Assembly: GCA_037132075.1 (NCBI GenBank)
Contig: JBAXPV010000020.1
Span: 1-64,000 of the forward strand
Reading direction: 5' to 3'
Origin: JBAXPV01 sp037132075
GTDB lineage: Bacteria; Bacteroidota; Bacteroidia; Bacteroidales; CAIXZF01
DNA: 64,000 nt
A program made the position numbers and the translations under genes. Of the stretch, positions 16,351-25,795 are shown one piece after another; the first letter of the stretch is position 1, and every line of letters begins with the position of its first letter. The notes beneath the pieces were generated by a model. That model was given only the letters and a program-made list of their open reading frames with translations. It did no database searches and was not told the origin of the DNA.

Positions 16351-19300
16351 ATGAAAAGCTCGGTTCTTCGTATTATATTGATTTCTATGGTGATTGTCCT
16401 TGATTTCAATAGTTTTTGTCAAGCCCAGGCCTGGAGTTTTAAAATTTCGGGTGCAACAAACACTTATATCATGGGGATTAATGACAATCAATGGGTTGCG
16501 GGCTATTACACTGATGCCACCGGGACACATGGATTTGTATATAACCAGGTGGATACTATAGTTGTTAATGCCACAGGGGCTGTAAATACTTACCTGTATG
16601 GTATCAATAATAGTAATGTGGCTGTGGGTGCCTACAATTCTGGGAGTAATGCCAATAACATCGGATTTTTGTATAACCTCAATACCCATGTTGCTTCTGT
16701 TATCACCTCATGGCTTTCGGGATACCAGCAGGTGACTCCATATAAGATCAACGATGTTGGTGATGTGGTGGGAAGCTATCACCTGTCAACCAACAACTGG
16801 ATCTTTACGATGATCGGTAGTATTAATACAGGAAGCCTGCACTATAACTATAACCCCACTTATGGCTATGGCCTGAACAACTTCGGCACGGTTGCCGGTT
16901 TTTATATTAATGGCGGGGTTTATCACGGCTTAACCCGCAGCATATTAGGTGTATATACAAGTTTTGACTACCCTGGCGCTTTCAAGACACGCGCTCATGG
17001 CATCAACGACAGCGGAATCATCGTTGGGGAATACAACTCGACTCACGGGTTTATGTATAAACCGAATCAACCATATCCTTATCAGGAACTGACCATTTCG
17101 GGTGTATCGGAGTTACATCCCTACGATGTCAACAACAGCGGTTATGTTGTTGGTTATTATCGGGATAATACCTCCAATTTTGCAGGTTTTATCCTGATGG
17201 ACCGATTTAATCCGGAATTGCATTTCAACGATAGTGCTCTTACAAATATGCCCCTGGGGGTGGCTGCCGACGGTAAGGCGAACATTATCCTGAGTATTAA
17301 GCGTCTCTATGGCAATACCCCAATAAGTACTGTGAAAATCAAACTGGAGGATATCAATCTCAACCCTACCGTTAAAATTGGAACGATAGGCAGCTCAGCA
17401 GCAACAGCTACAAGTACCGAAATGACAGTAAACGTCGCTCCTTATGCCAACCAATTTGATTTTACCTATGTAAGTCCGATATTTTATAGCGAGACTCCCA
17501 GTAATGAATTCTACCGCGAAGTAAAGGCTAAAATCACCTTGCACAGCAATGTTACAAACTCGGATTTCTTCTGCGAAAAAATTATTCGTATTATCCGAAC
17601 CCCGGTTTTGCTTGTTCACGGGCTCGACAGTGACGGGGGGGCTTTCAGGAAATGCGCCGATTATCTAATTGCCACGGGCAGATATAATGAAGATATCGTT
17701 GAATGTGTTGACTATAAAGGGACGAACCAGGTGGCCTTTGAGGAAAACGCATTTATTCTGCCTACATTCATAGCGAAGATCACTGATCGCTGCCGAAAAA
17801 CAGGCTATGAGGTCAAATCCTTCGACGTGGTAGCACACAGTATGGGAGCAATATTAAGCCGTCTTTACCTTCAAAGTGACAATTACAACAACGATATCCA
17901 TAAACTCATCCCTGTAAATTCACCCCTTTCAGGTTCCCAAGGAGCCAATCTGATACAAACGCTTATCCCCATGGGGATAAGGAAGGTATTGGGTATTGGC
18001 GGACAAGCCTTCGATGACCTGGCAGTGACCAGTAATGCCATCCGAGTGATCCTCAACGGACCTAATCTCAATAAAAATATTGTCCCGACCCATACAATCA
18101 CCTCGACGGCGAGCGACTTTACACCTGCCGTCCGGCACTCGATTATAGGAACGGTGATCTATCTTGCAATAGCATCTTATTTTAATTATGATTATGCAGC
18201 ATTTTCTGTCCCTTATGTGTATAGCGGCCCAAGCGACCTTGTCGTAGCGGAAAATAGCCAATATGCAGGCGTTACGGCAAACAGCCATATCAATGAGGAA
18301 TGGCATTGTGGCATCTGCAGTAATACTGACGCTGAAGCAAAAATCAGGGACCTTCTGGAACTGCCGGTTCAAAGTGCAGAGTTCTCTCCTGGTGGCTTTC
18401 ATCCACCACTACTCACCTGGCTCGGTCAGAAGCCGGGCCCTTTAAATGCTGCGCCAATCACAGATACGATTCACTTCCAATTGCCTGCAGCAGGGACACT
18501 TACAGCAAATGGAGACAGCCTAAATGTCACTGTGACAGGAACCTCCGGCGTTCAGAGATTGGCACTCATTATTAATGAAACAGCTGACACCCTGTTTTTT
18601 AGTGATACAGCCGCCACTGCTATGACATGGCACTACAAAGTCTCCTCACTATCGTGTGGCAAAGTAAAGATGATTGCCCTTGGCTGGGATGCCAATTCCA
18701 ATTTTCTCGTAGACTCTACCTTCATTATTGTTCAGCCTTCTGCCGCACCTGACTCCCTCTACATTATTCGCCCGGCAGATTCGTTGGTGCTCTCAAAAGG
18801 TTTGCCTGGAAGTTTATTCGTGTCATGTCTCTTTGCCGATGGCGTGAGGCGTGATGTCTCTGCTGTAAACGGGCTTCAATACCAATTGCTGACAAACAAT
18901 GCGATGTCCCTTGGCGGAGGTAATTTCAAGGGTCTACAGACAGGCAGCGACCTGCTTACCGTCACCTATGCTGGCTTGACAGTGAGTTTGCCCATCCATA
19001 TAGGATTGTATTATCACCGCTACGATACGGTGAGATTGGCAGTTGATATATGCGCAGGCTCCTCATATAATTTCAATGGACAGCTACTTGATACTGCCGG
19101 GATTTATTACAAAGATTATATCAACCAGTGGGGTGGTGACAGCACTGTAGTCCTGAAGCTGACGATCAGCATGATTACACCTGCCGGAGCAGGCAATATC
19201 AGTGGTCCTGTTTTAGTGATTCCCGGTCAAGCCGGAGTGACATACACCCTTGCACCAATAGCTAATGCCTACTCGTATCACTGGACCCTGCCAATTGATG

Positions 19301-20619
19301 TAGAAGGCGTGAGTACTTCTGATACAATACGACTGAATTTCGGATTAATCAATGGTGTGGTTCCCATCACGGTCAATGCCGTCAATGGATGTGGAAGCGG
19401 AACAAGTTCCACACTCCTGGTAAATGTGCATGATTTGCTTATCCTTAAAGGTACATTAAACTATGACAATGCCTCAGGAACGCCAATAGGCGGTGCTATT
19501 CTGAATTTAAGCAAGTCTGGAAGCCTGGTGGGGAAAGATACAACTGATTTAGGTGGTGCCTTCCTTTTTAACAATCTCGTTCAGGGGAATTACATGGCAT
19601 CTGTTTCGACGAACAAAGCCTGGGGTGGGGTAAATTCTGTTGATGCGCTGCTTATCATGAAACACTTCGTTGGGACCATCACCCTCACAGGCCTGCGTAA
19701 AAAAGCTGCAGACCTTAATGCATCTTCTACAATCAATTCTGTTGATGCCCTTCTCGCTATGAAACGTTTTGTCGGAATCAATTCCTCCTTTCCGATGGGA
19801 GACTGGCTGTGGGACAGCAATGCTGATACCCTTCATGTCAATTCAGACCTGACACGAAACATCAAGGGATTGTGTTATGGCGATGTCAATGGTTCTTATA
19901 ATCCAGCTGCTAAAATAGCATCCTCAATGCAACTTTATGAATCAGGAAACCTGGTATGGAACAGCAAGGTTGAGGTGGAAGTTCCGTTCAGTGTAAAAGA
20001 AACACTCCGTATTAGTTCGGCTTCTCTGGTAATCAGCTACAAACCACAAGATGTCTCGGTCATCAATGTTATTCCTTTTGGGATTAATGAGGATGGGGCT
20101 AATGCTTATTTCATCAGTAAGGTCACTGAAGATGAGGTACGCATTGCCTGGTTCAGTTTACAGCCGTTGGTTTTGAAGGCAGGAGATATTTTATTCAGTT
20201 TACAGGTGCATGCCGTCAGGTTTGGAGCCGGGCTCTTTGGGCTGGAAGCAGGAAGTATCATTACAGATGAAAACGCAGAAGAGATTCCCGGAGCAGCAAT
20301 TGTATATCCAGGTTTGCAAAATCCATCTCAGGGATTTTCATTGTTTGGTTGTGCACCTAATCCAATGCGGGATCAGACTGACATCAGCTATTACGTGCCT
20401 GCGCCAGGAAGCTTACATATTTATTTAAGCGACATGCTGGGCAGCAAAAAGGAGGTGATGCCTGTATTTACAGTAACAGAGGGCATGCACAGCTTTCATA
20501 TAAATTCGGAGCATGTTTCAGCTTTAGGATTACAAAATGGTATTTACTGGTTTGTTGCCGAGTATGATGATGGTAAAAACTGTGACCTTAGAACATCACG
20601 TGTGGTGATTGTCAGGTGA
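16351..20619 (+). CDS. Giant secreted multidomain lipase/esterase-like protein with HAF repeats, dockerin, cohesin-like domain and T9SS signal
   Basis: The ATG at 16351 follows the FISUMP stop by 25 bases and starts a signal peptide, giving 1422 residues. In order: HAF-type extracellular repeats (about 30-290, e.g. GINDSGIIVGEY); an alpha/beta hydrolase (about 415-690) with VHGLDSDGG, nucleophile Ser497 in AHSMG, probable acid Asp629 and His652; Ig/PKD-like regions (about 700-1025); a carboxypeptidase-regulatory-like domain (about 1030-1090); dockerin-like repeats (NSVDALLIMKHFVG and NSVDALLAMKRFVG, about 1094-1143, with GDVNG at 1177); a cohesin-like beta domain (about 1200-1325); and a sorting domain (about 1330-1422). 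The hydrolase resembles PGAP1/LipA-type lipases. Substrate is unknown. Confidence 0.88.
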   Translation: MKSSVLRIILISMVIVLDFNSFCQAQAWSFKISGATNTYIMGINDNQWVAGYYTDATGTHGFVYNQVDTIVVNATGAVNTYLYGINNSNVAVGAYNSGSNANNIGFLYNLNTHVASVITSWLSGYQQVTPYKINDVGDVVGSYHLSTNNWIFTMIGSINTGSLHYNYNPTYGYGLNNFGTVAGFYINGGVYHGLTRSILGVYTSFDYPGAFKTRAHGINDSGIIVGEYNSTHGFMYKPNQPYPYQELTISGVSELHPYDVNNSGYVVGYYRDNTSNFAGFILMDRFNPELHFNDSALTNMPLGVAADGKANIILSIKRLYGNTPISTVKIKLEDINLNPTVKIGTIGSSAATATSTEMTVNVAPYANQFDFTYVSPIFYSETPSNEFYREVKAKITLHSNVTNSDFFCEKIIRIIRTPVLLVHGLDSDGGAFRKCADYLIATGRYNEDIVECVDYKGTNQVAFEENAFILPTFIAKITDRCRKTGYEVKSFDVVAHSMGAILSRLYLQSDNYNNDIHKLIPVNSPLSGSQGANLIQTLIPMGIRKVLGIGGQAFDDLAVTSNAIRVILNGPNLNKNIVPTHTITSTASDFTPAVRHSIIGTVIYLAIASYFNYDYAAFSVPYVYSGPSDLVVAENSQYAGVTANSHINEEWHCGICSNTDAEAKIRDLLELPVQSAEFSPGGFHPPLLTWLGQKPGPLNAAPITDTIHFQLPAAGTLTANGDSLNVTVTGTSGVQRLALIINETADTLFFSDTAATAMTWHYKVSSLSCGKVKMIALGWDANSNFLVDSTFIIVQPSAAPDSLYIIRPADSLVLSKGLPGSLFVSCLFADGVRRDVSAVNGLQYQLLTNNAMSLGGGNFKGLQTGSDLLTVTYAGLTVSLPIHIGLYYHRYDTVRLAVDICAGSSYNFNGQLLDTAGIYYKDYINQWGGDSTVVLKLTISMITPAGAGNISGPVLVIPGQAGVTYTLAPIANAYSYHWTLPIDVEGVSTSDTIRLNFGLINGVVPITVNAVNGCGSGTSSTLLVNVHDLLILKGTLNYDNASGTPIGGAILNLSKSGSLVGKDTTDLGGAFLFNNLVQGNYMASVSTNKAWGGVNSVDALLIMKHFVGTITLTGLRKKAADLNASSTINSVDALLAMKRFVGINSSFPMGDWLWDSNADTLHVNSDLTRNIKGLCYGDVNGSYNPAAKIASSMQLYESGNLVWNSKVEVEVPFSVKETLRISSASLVISYKPQDVSVINVIPFGINEDGANAYFISKVTEDEVRIAWFSLQPLVLKAGDILFSLQVHAVRFGAGLFGLEAGSIITDENAEEIPGAAIVYPGLQNPSQGFSLFGCAPNPMRDQTDISYYVPAPGSLHIYLSDMLGSKKEVMPVFTVTEGMHSFHINSEHVSALGLQNGIYWFVAEYDDGKNCDLRTSRVVIVR

Positions 20620-20673
20620 TAAGAGCTTGTTCCTGTCGCAATAGTCGCTTAAAAATTGAAGTTGGTATTTTGG

Positions 20674-20818
20674 CAGATTAGGCTCAAAGATCGCCTTGGG
20701 TTTGATTTCCACGATTTGTTTTTGTTTTGCTAAAATAAATTTCCAGAAACAGTGGGTCTTTGTTAAGTTTATCGGAACACATTTTGAATATAACCATATT
20801 GATTCAAATTCAATTTAA
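20674..20818 (+). pseudogene. Remnant of a HigB-type toxin
   Basis: From 20711 the frame encodes 35 residues ending in AKINFQKQWVFVKFIGTH and EYNHID, the typical C-terminus of a HigB mRNA interferase (KIN..., IGTHxEYD). The stop TAA at 20816-20818 touches the ATG of the antitoxin remnant. Upstream, another frame from about 20674 reads KDRLGFDFHD, matching the preceding VVFxI region of HigB, so there is a frameshift, and the N-terminal half is missing. It cannot make a functional toxin. Confidence 0.65.
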
Positions 20819-21188
20819 ATGAAAATCAACCCTATAAAAACAGAGGCTGATTATTGGATGGCATTGAAACGGCTTGATGAATCTTCGATGCTGAAATTGG
20901 AACAATTGATAGTGATGAGGCAGATATTCTGGCATTATTAATTGATGAATTTGAGAAAAAGAACTATCCAATAGAAGCCCCTGATCCCATAGAAGCCATT
21001 AAAATAAGAATGGAGGAAATGCATTTGAAGCAGGTTGATCTGGAAACGAATTTGGCTGAAACAGTAAAGTTTCCGAGGTTCTTAACCGTAAACGGAAGCT
21101 TAGCATTGAATTGATTCGTAAATTAACCCGTAAGCTGAATCTTTCAGCAGAATTGTTAATTATTGATTATCAGCTCAGTGGGAGATAA
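20819..21188 (+). pseudogene. Frameshifted HigA-type antitoxin
   Basis: The ATG opens MKINPIKTEADYWMALKRLDE, a standard HigA N-terminus, but the frame then shifts. The next part continues in another frame as IFDAEIGTIDSDEADILALL, then PDPIEAIKIRMEEMHLKQ. A second shift near 21063 leads to KVSEVLNRKRKLSIELI, the HTH recognition region, and the stop at 21186. The first shift looks like the loss of one A in GAAATC. The order higB-higA with abutting stop and start is classical. The module is inactive unless the shifts are sequencing errors. Confidence 0.78.
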
Positions 21189-21281
21189 GCAGGCAGTTTT
21201 TTGTCGATCGGCTATGCCAGGCATGAATTCCACTAAAGGATTTGTTTACTTTTACAATATATCCAAATTGTTAGTCTCCTC

Positions 21282-22454
21282 ATGGGTTCAAAAATCATTT
21301 CAAATTATCTTCCTGAGATATTTGCCCTGAGTCTGAATCGGACAAAGCCAAGTAAAGTAGCTGTCAATCTTACCAATCGCTGCAATCAGCGTTGTATTTA
21401 TTGTGAGATTGGTCAAAACGGACCCGCTCCGGTCAAGAGCAATTTATGCTTTAATGACTTACGGTGGATTCTTGATGAAATGCACAAGAACAAGATTTGC
21501 AAAATATCCTTATGCGGCGGGGAGCCATTTTTATTTGATTCAATAATTGACGTTGTCGCCTATGCTGCGACGAAAAGCGTTCGTTGCTCCATTACAAGCA
21601 ATGGGATGACTGCTCATGCATTAAACGATAATGATTTAGCAATTTTGAAAGACTGCAAAGCTGAAATCAATATCTCTGTTGATTCTTTTCAGGATGACAT
21701 TCAGTCTGTGTCCCGCGGTACTTCTTCTGCGCTGTCCAATGCATTAAAATCAATACAGAAATTGTGTGAGAACGGCATTCCTGTGACACTTTTATGTGTG
21801 ATCTCAAAATATAACTTCAGGGATTTGTCGAATGTCTTTATCAAAGCCCATGAGATCGGGCTGAAAAAAGTGTTGTTTCAGCCAGTAATTTATTATTCAA
21901 ATTACCCGGAAAGATCAACATTAGAAAACAAGTCGAGCTTGAACGTAAGCCCGGATCAATTTGACATATTATTGCTTGAATTGAGCAGAATTCTTGAATT
22001 TGAAAAGAAAAACAACATCTCGTCAAATGTCTACAGAATCATTCCCTGGATCAGCGCTTACCTTTTGAAAGCAGGCGGGCAGGGGAGTACCTGGTTTTTT
22101 AAAGATCTTCTGAATAAATTCTATTGCAGAGATCTGTATGCAATTGTTGATATTGCCTATGATGGCGGTATCCAACCCTGTGGCCTGGTCCAGTCCTCTA
22201 TTTCTATTATGAACAATAGGGATTTGGGATTAATTGCCCTATGGACTAATGCCACCGAGAAAATTAAATTCGATCTAAGCCAAGGGCATTATTACGAATG
22301 CTGTAATGGTTGTTGTCATCATTTTAGTCGTAATATGCTGGCATCCATGATTAAATATCCCCTTAATAACCGGCTTGCTGTAGTAAAAATGATTCCGCTT
22401 TTGTTGGCAAGGGCTAAGAATAGGATGTATAAAAATTTATTTGTCAAAAATTAG
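21282..22454 (+). CDS. Radical SAM protein with SPASM-like C-terminal cysteines
   Basis: The 390-residue enzyme has the radical SAM cluster motif CNQRCIYC (Cys34, Cys38, Cys41), GGEP at 79-82, and a (beta/alpha)6-type core to about residue 220. The C-terminal part contains Cys282, Cys300 and a dense CCNGCC group (Cys340, 341, 344, 345), consistent with an auxiliary SPASM/twitch cluster. Such enzymes modify peptides, sugars or lipids through a 5'-deoxyadenosyl radical; the substrate here is unknown. The stop codon directly abuts the SDR start, and the gene opens a six-gene co-directional cluster with another radical SAM enzyme and two glycosyltransferases. Confidence 0.88.
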   Translation: MGSKIISNYLPEIFALSLNRTKPSKVAVNLTNRCNQRCIYCEIGQNGPAPVKSNLCFNDLRWILDEMHKNKICKISLCGGEPFLFDSIIDVVAYAATKSVRCSITSNGMTAHALNDNDLAILKDCKAEINISVDSFQDDIQSVSRGTSSALSNALKSIQKLCENGIPVTLLCVISKYNFRDLSNVFIKAHEIGLKKVLFQPVIYYSNYPERSTLENKSSLNVSPDQFDILLLELSRILEFEKKNNISSNVYRIIPWISAYLLKAGGQGSTWFFKDLLNKFYCRDLYAIVDIAYDGGIQPCGLVQSSISIMNNRDLGLIALWTNATEKIKFDLSQGHYYECCNGCCHHFSRNMLASMIKYPLNNRLAVVKMIPLLLARAKNRMYKNLFVKN

Positions 22455-23261
22455 ATGAAAACAATCTTAGTCAGCGGAGGAAACAGGGGGCTTGGGCTGG
22501 AAATTTGCCGGCAACTGGATGAGCTTGGACATACCATAATTTTAGGTTCCAGGGATCCGGGAAAAGGCCTCGCTACCTCACGGGCATTAAGTAAAAATGT
22601 ATTGGTAAAGCAACTTGATATAAATCAGGAAGATAGCATTCGTAATCTTTATGAATTTGTCAAAGATCATTATGGTAAACTTGATGTCTTGATTAACAAT
22701 GCCGGTATAGGAGAATACCAGGTAAGTGATTCAAGCTCGATACTGAGTACGACGAAGGCATTCCTGGAAACCAAGGTTTATGGCTTCAGTCAATTAAAGA
22801 AAATGATCGTTCCCTCGATGCGAAAAGCAGGAATTCTTGAAGAAAAGCCTGGTCCTGAAGAGGTATCCATTTTTAATGTTAAACGGGTGATGGAAACAAA
22901 TTTTTTTGGTGCTTTTCGCATGATCCAGGTTTTTTTGCCTTTGTTAAAGTTAAGTGAGGAGGGCCGGATTGTCAATGTAAGCAGTGGAATGGGTGCCTTA
23001 AATACCATGGCAGGAGATCTTCCGGCTTACCGCTTGTCAAAGTCCTCATTAAATGCATTGACACTTATGTTTGCAGATGAATTAAAGGATACTAAAATAA
23101 AAGTGAATGCCATGTGTCCCGGTTGGGTCAGGACAGACATGGGCGGCCCCAATGCTCCCAGGCAAGTAAGCGAAGGCGCGGATACTGCTGTTTGGCTTGC
23201 CACCGAGAAGGGAATTCCCAGTGGAAAGTTCTTTATGGACCGGGCAGAAATTGAATGGTGA
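22455..23261 (+). CDS. Short-chain dehydrogenase/reductase
   Basis: The 268-residue protein is a classical SDR: cofactor loop GGNRGLG at 8-14, NNAG at 81-84, catalytic Ser177 in NVSSG, and YRLSK with Tyr192 and Lys196. A stretch of about 45 residues after NNAG (85-135) lengthens the substrate side in the manner of carbonyl-reductase/menthol-dehydrogenase type SDRs. The residue pattern GSRD after the second strand suggests NADPH. It begins immediately after the radical SAM stop and overlaps the next start by one base, so translation is likely coupled. It probably reduces or oxidises a pathway intermediate. Confidence 0.92.
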   Translation: MKTILVSGGNRGLGLEICRQLDELGHTIILGSRDPGKGLATSRALSKNVLVKQLDINQEDSIRNLYEFVKDHYGKLDVLINNAGIGEYQVSDSSSILSTTKAFLETKVYGFSQLKKMIVPSMRKAGILEEKPGPEEVSIFNVKRVMETNFFGAFRMIQVFLPLLKLSEEGRIVNVSSGMGALNTMAGDLPAYRLSKSSLNALTLMFADELKDTKIKVNAMCPGWVRTDMGGPNAPRQVSEGADTAVWLATEKGIPSGKFFMDRAEIEW

Positions 23262-24661
23262 TGAATATAGGACTCATTTTTCCCAACAAGGACAGAAGGT
23301 ACAAAACAATTCATTTAGGCCTAGCCTACCTGGCTGCCTATGCCAGGGAAGCGCATGATGACCTGAACTTCCAGGTCCTTGATACCCGGGTCGCAACCGC
23401 AAAAGAGACAAAACAATTCTTTGCTTCTTCCTTCGACCTTGTTGCCATGACAGTGTTCTCACCGGTTTATTTTGAGGTTATTGGTATTTTTAACAAGCTA
23501 AAGAAGAACAATCCTGAAGTAAAGGTTTGTTTGGGTGGACCTTACGTCACAACGATTAAAGAAGACATCTTCAAAAAGACTCCGGCAAATTTCGTGGTCG
23601 TTGGTGAAGGCGAAATTACTTTCTCAGAATTGATCGCACACTTGAAAGGAACAAAAGAAATTAAAGAGATTCCGGGTTTACTTTATCTGGATTCTTCAGG
23701 GAGTGTTATAATGAACCCACCACGTGCTCACATTAAAGACATAAATAAAATTCCGTTTCCTGCATATGATCTTTTCCCAATGGAAAGATATCCCCTTCAC
23801 AGGATGATCACAAGCAGGGGATGCCCTTATGCCTGTGCCTGGTGTAACTCAAGTTCGATATGGAATCAAACATACCGGAACCGAACGGCAGAAAACATGG
23901 TCTATGAAATAGAATTCCTGCTTGAAAATTATGGGAAAAAGATCTTTGTCTTTGGCGACAATAGCTTCAATGTAGATCAGAAAAACCTGGCAGAATTCTG
24001 CGACCTTTTAATTGCTAAAAATATCAGGATTCTATGGTCAGCCTCTATACGGGCAGATGTCATGACACAGGAAATGGCTCAAAAGATGAAAATGGCCGGC
24101 TGTTATAATGTTTCCATTGGCGTGGAATCAGCCAATAATGAAATATTGGCCCATATCAACAAGTCAACGACAATTGAGAAAATTACCCGGGGAATCAGTT
24201 ATTTAAAAAGTGTTGGTATAGAAGTTATGACCCAGTATGTGATTGGCAGTCCGTTTGAGACCCTTGATACGGTGAAGCAATCAATTGAATATGCAAAACA
24301 ATCAGAAAGTGATTATACCAATTTCTATACGGTTCTTCCTTTTAAAGGAACAGCTCAGTGGGATCATATCAGGGAACACGGGACTTTTTATACCGAAGAA
24401 ATTCATGATTTTCATTCCATAAACCCAAGAATTGTTTTTGAAACGCCTGAGTTTCCTTATAAAGACAGGCTGGAGGCAATAAGGCTGGTCAAAAAAAATG
24501 GTTTTTACAGCAACAAGGATACAAAAAGCTGGTGGTTTGATACCGCAAAAGAGACCTCAAGAAAAATCCAGAGACTATTACCGGAATCTGCTGGTAAGAA
24601 GCTTTATCTGCTGTTAAAGTCTATTTACAAGCTAAAGTTAATTAAGAAAAATAACCGCTGA
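23261..24661 (+). CDS. B12-binding-domain radical SAM protein
   Basis: I choose the ATG at 23261, which shares its A with the SDR stop (TGATGA), over the in-frame ATG at 23255. The 466-residue protein has an N-terminal Rossmann-like cobalamin-binding domain (about 1-135, LGLAYLAAYARE, CLGGPYVT, VVGEGE). A radical SAM domain follows with GCPYACAWC (Cys188, Cys192, Cys195), then a helical C-terminus. The classic DxHxxG cobalamin histidine motif is not evident. This is the BchE/HpnJ-like class, which performs methylations or rearrangements on lipids, pigments or natural products. The substrate is unknown. Confidence 0.9.
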   Translation: MNIGLIFPNKDRRYKTIHLGLAYLAAYAREAHDDLNFQVLDTRVATAKETKQFFASSFDLVAMTVFSPVYFEVIGIFNKLKKNNPEVKVCLGGPYVTTIKEDIFKKTPANFVVVGEGEITFSELIAHLKGTKEIKEIPGLLYLDSSGSVIMNPPRAHIKDINKIPFPAYDLFPMERYPLHRMITSRGCPYACAWCNSSSIWNQTYRNRTAENMVYEIEFLLENYGKKIFVFGDNSFNVDQKNLAEFCDLLIAKNIRILWSASIRADVMTQEMAQKMKMAGCYNVSIGVESANNEILAHINKSTTIEKITRGISYLKSVGIEVMTQYVIGSPFETLDTVKQSIEYAKQSESDYTNFYTVLPFKGTAQWDHIREHGTFYTEEIHDFHSINPRIVFETPEFPYKDRLEAIRLVKKNGFYSNKDTKSWWFDTAKETSRKIQRLLPESAGKKLYLLLKSIYKLKLIKKNNR

Positions 24662-24689
24662 TCTTTCACTTAATAAACATAACAATCCC

Positions 24690-25769
24690 GTGCTTATAAT
24701 ATTGGGCATAACTATATGCGTTGTCGGTTTGTATTTGTCTTACCCAATCTGCTTGAGGCTTTTTGCAAAGCGTGATATATTATATAGTGTGGAAAAGGAG
24801 GCGATCACGCGTGTTTCAGTGATTTTGTTGTCATTCAATGGGAAAGCTTTTTTAAAGGATAAAATAGAATTCCTGTTAAAAGAAATATCCTTCTTTGAAT
24901 CCGCAGAATTAATTGTTATTGATGACGGCAGCACCGACGGCAGCATTGAAATTTTAAAAAGATACCCGGTTTCGGATTCTTTGAAAATTATTTTTAATGA
25001 CAAACAGCACGGAATTCCTTATTCCATGAACCTTGGTGTTGCCAAAGCAGATCATCCTTACGTGATTTTCTGCGATCAGCGGCAGAAATTATCTTCCAAT
25101 ATTTTGAAGCGGATTTTGGAGCCAATGAGAAGAGAAGATGTCGGGGCGGTTTCGGGATGTATTTCATCGCGTGACAATAAGGAACAGTTTTCTTTTATCC
25201 GTACGCACGAGAATTTTATGAAATCGGCTGAAAGCAATGCCGGGAGCCTGATTGGTGTTTATGGTCCCTTTTATGCGATCCGGAAACATTGTTATTCACC
25301 AATACCCGAATATATCATTTTGGATGATTTGTACCTGAGTCTGAGAATCCTAAAAACCAAGCAGATAGAACTCATAAACGACTGCCATATTATCGATGAT
25401 AATTTTTCGGTTTTGTATGATTATCAAAGGACTAGGAGATATCTCTGTGGCCTGCTGCAACTTTTGAAAGAGCGAACATTGATCAGTGAATTGAGTTATC
25501 AGCATTGGACGATGTTGATATGGCATAAATACCTTAGGTTAATTATTCCATTTCTCTTGTCAGGCTGTTATGTCATCTTGGGAATCGCTATGACTGAAGG
25601 GATTGCGTATGTCATTGCTTTTATCCTGATTAGCCTGATGGCTGTTTTATCAGTGTTGCCAGCCAGGATGACTTTTCCTTTTCGATTTAAAAACCTACTC
25701 CGTATTAATATCTTTTATTTTTTTGCGGTGCATGACATATTGATTGATGAAATATTTAAGAAAAAGTAA
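24690..25769 (+). CDS. Membrane-anchored family 2 glycosyltransferase
   Basis: The start is a GTG at 24690. The 359-residue protein has an N-terminal membrane helix (about 2-22) and a GT-A domain with VSVILLSFNG, IDDGSTDGS (DDG at 78-80), a CDQRQ block at 128-132 in the DxD-equivalent position, and ILDDLYLSLR (LDD at 211-213). QRTRR at 246-250 resembles the QxxRW processive motif but lacks the tryptophan. Two to three C-terminal membrane helices lie at about 280-325 and 335-350. Processive GT2 enzymes of this shape build surface polysaccharides or glycolipids at the inner membrane. Confidence 0.9.
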   Translation: MLIILGITICVVGLYLSYPICLRLFAKRDILYSVEKEAITRVSVILLSFNGKAFLKDKIEFLLKEISFFESAELIVIDDGSTDGSIEILKRYPVSDSLKIIFNDKQHGIPYSMNLGVAKADHPYVIFCDQRQKLSSNILKRILEPMRREDVGAVSGCISSRDNKEQFSFIRTHENFMKSAESNAGSLIGVYGPFYAIRKHCYSPIPEYIILDDLYLSLRILKTKQIELINDCHIIDDNFSVLYDYQRTRRYLCGLLQLLKERTLISELSYQHWTMLIWHKYLRLIIPFLLSGCYVILGIAMTEGIAYVIAFILISLMAVLSVLPARMTFPFRFKNLLRINIFYFFAVHDILIDEIFKKK

Positions 25770-25795
25770 TGAAGTTCTGGCAAAGTCACTAAACA

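Larger units (their letters stand above)
20620..21281. other. Intergenic region holding the eroded higBA module
   Basis: Apart from the higB and higA remnants at 20674-21188, this gap holds no other recognisable gene. The last 90 bases are AT-rich and presumably contain the promoter of the radical SAM/glycosyltransferase cluster starting at 21282, but no exact TAnnTTTG box is seen. Confidence 0.6.

Noticed and set aside
16351..20619. Cellulosome on the strength of dockerin and cohesin-like modules
   Set aside because: No glycoside hydrolase or multi-cohesin scaffoldin is in the window, and similar modules occur in many T9SS proteins unrelated to cellulosomes.
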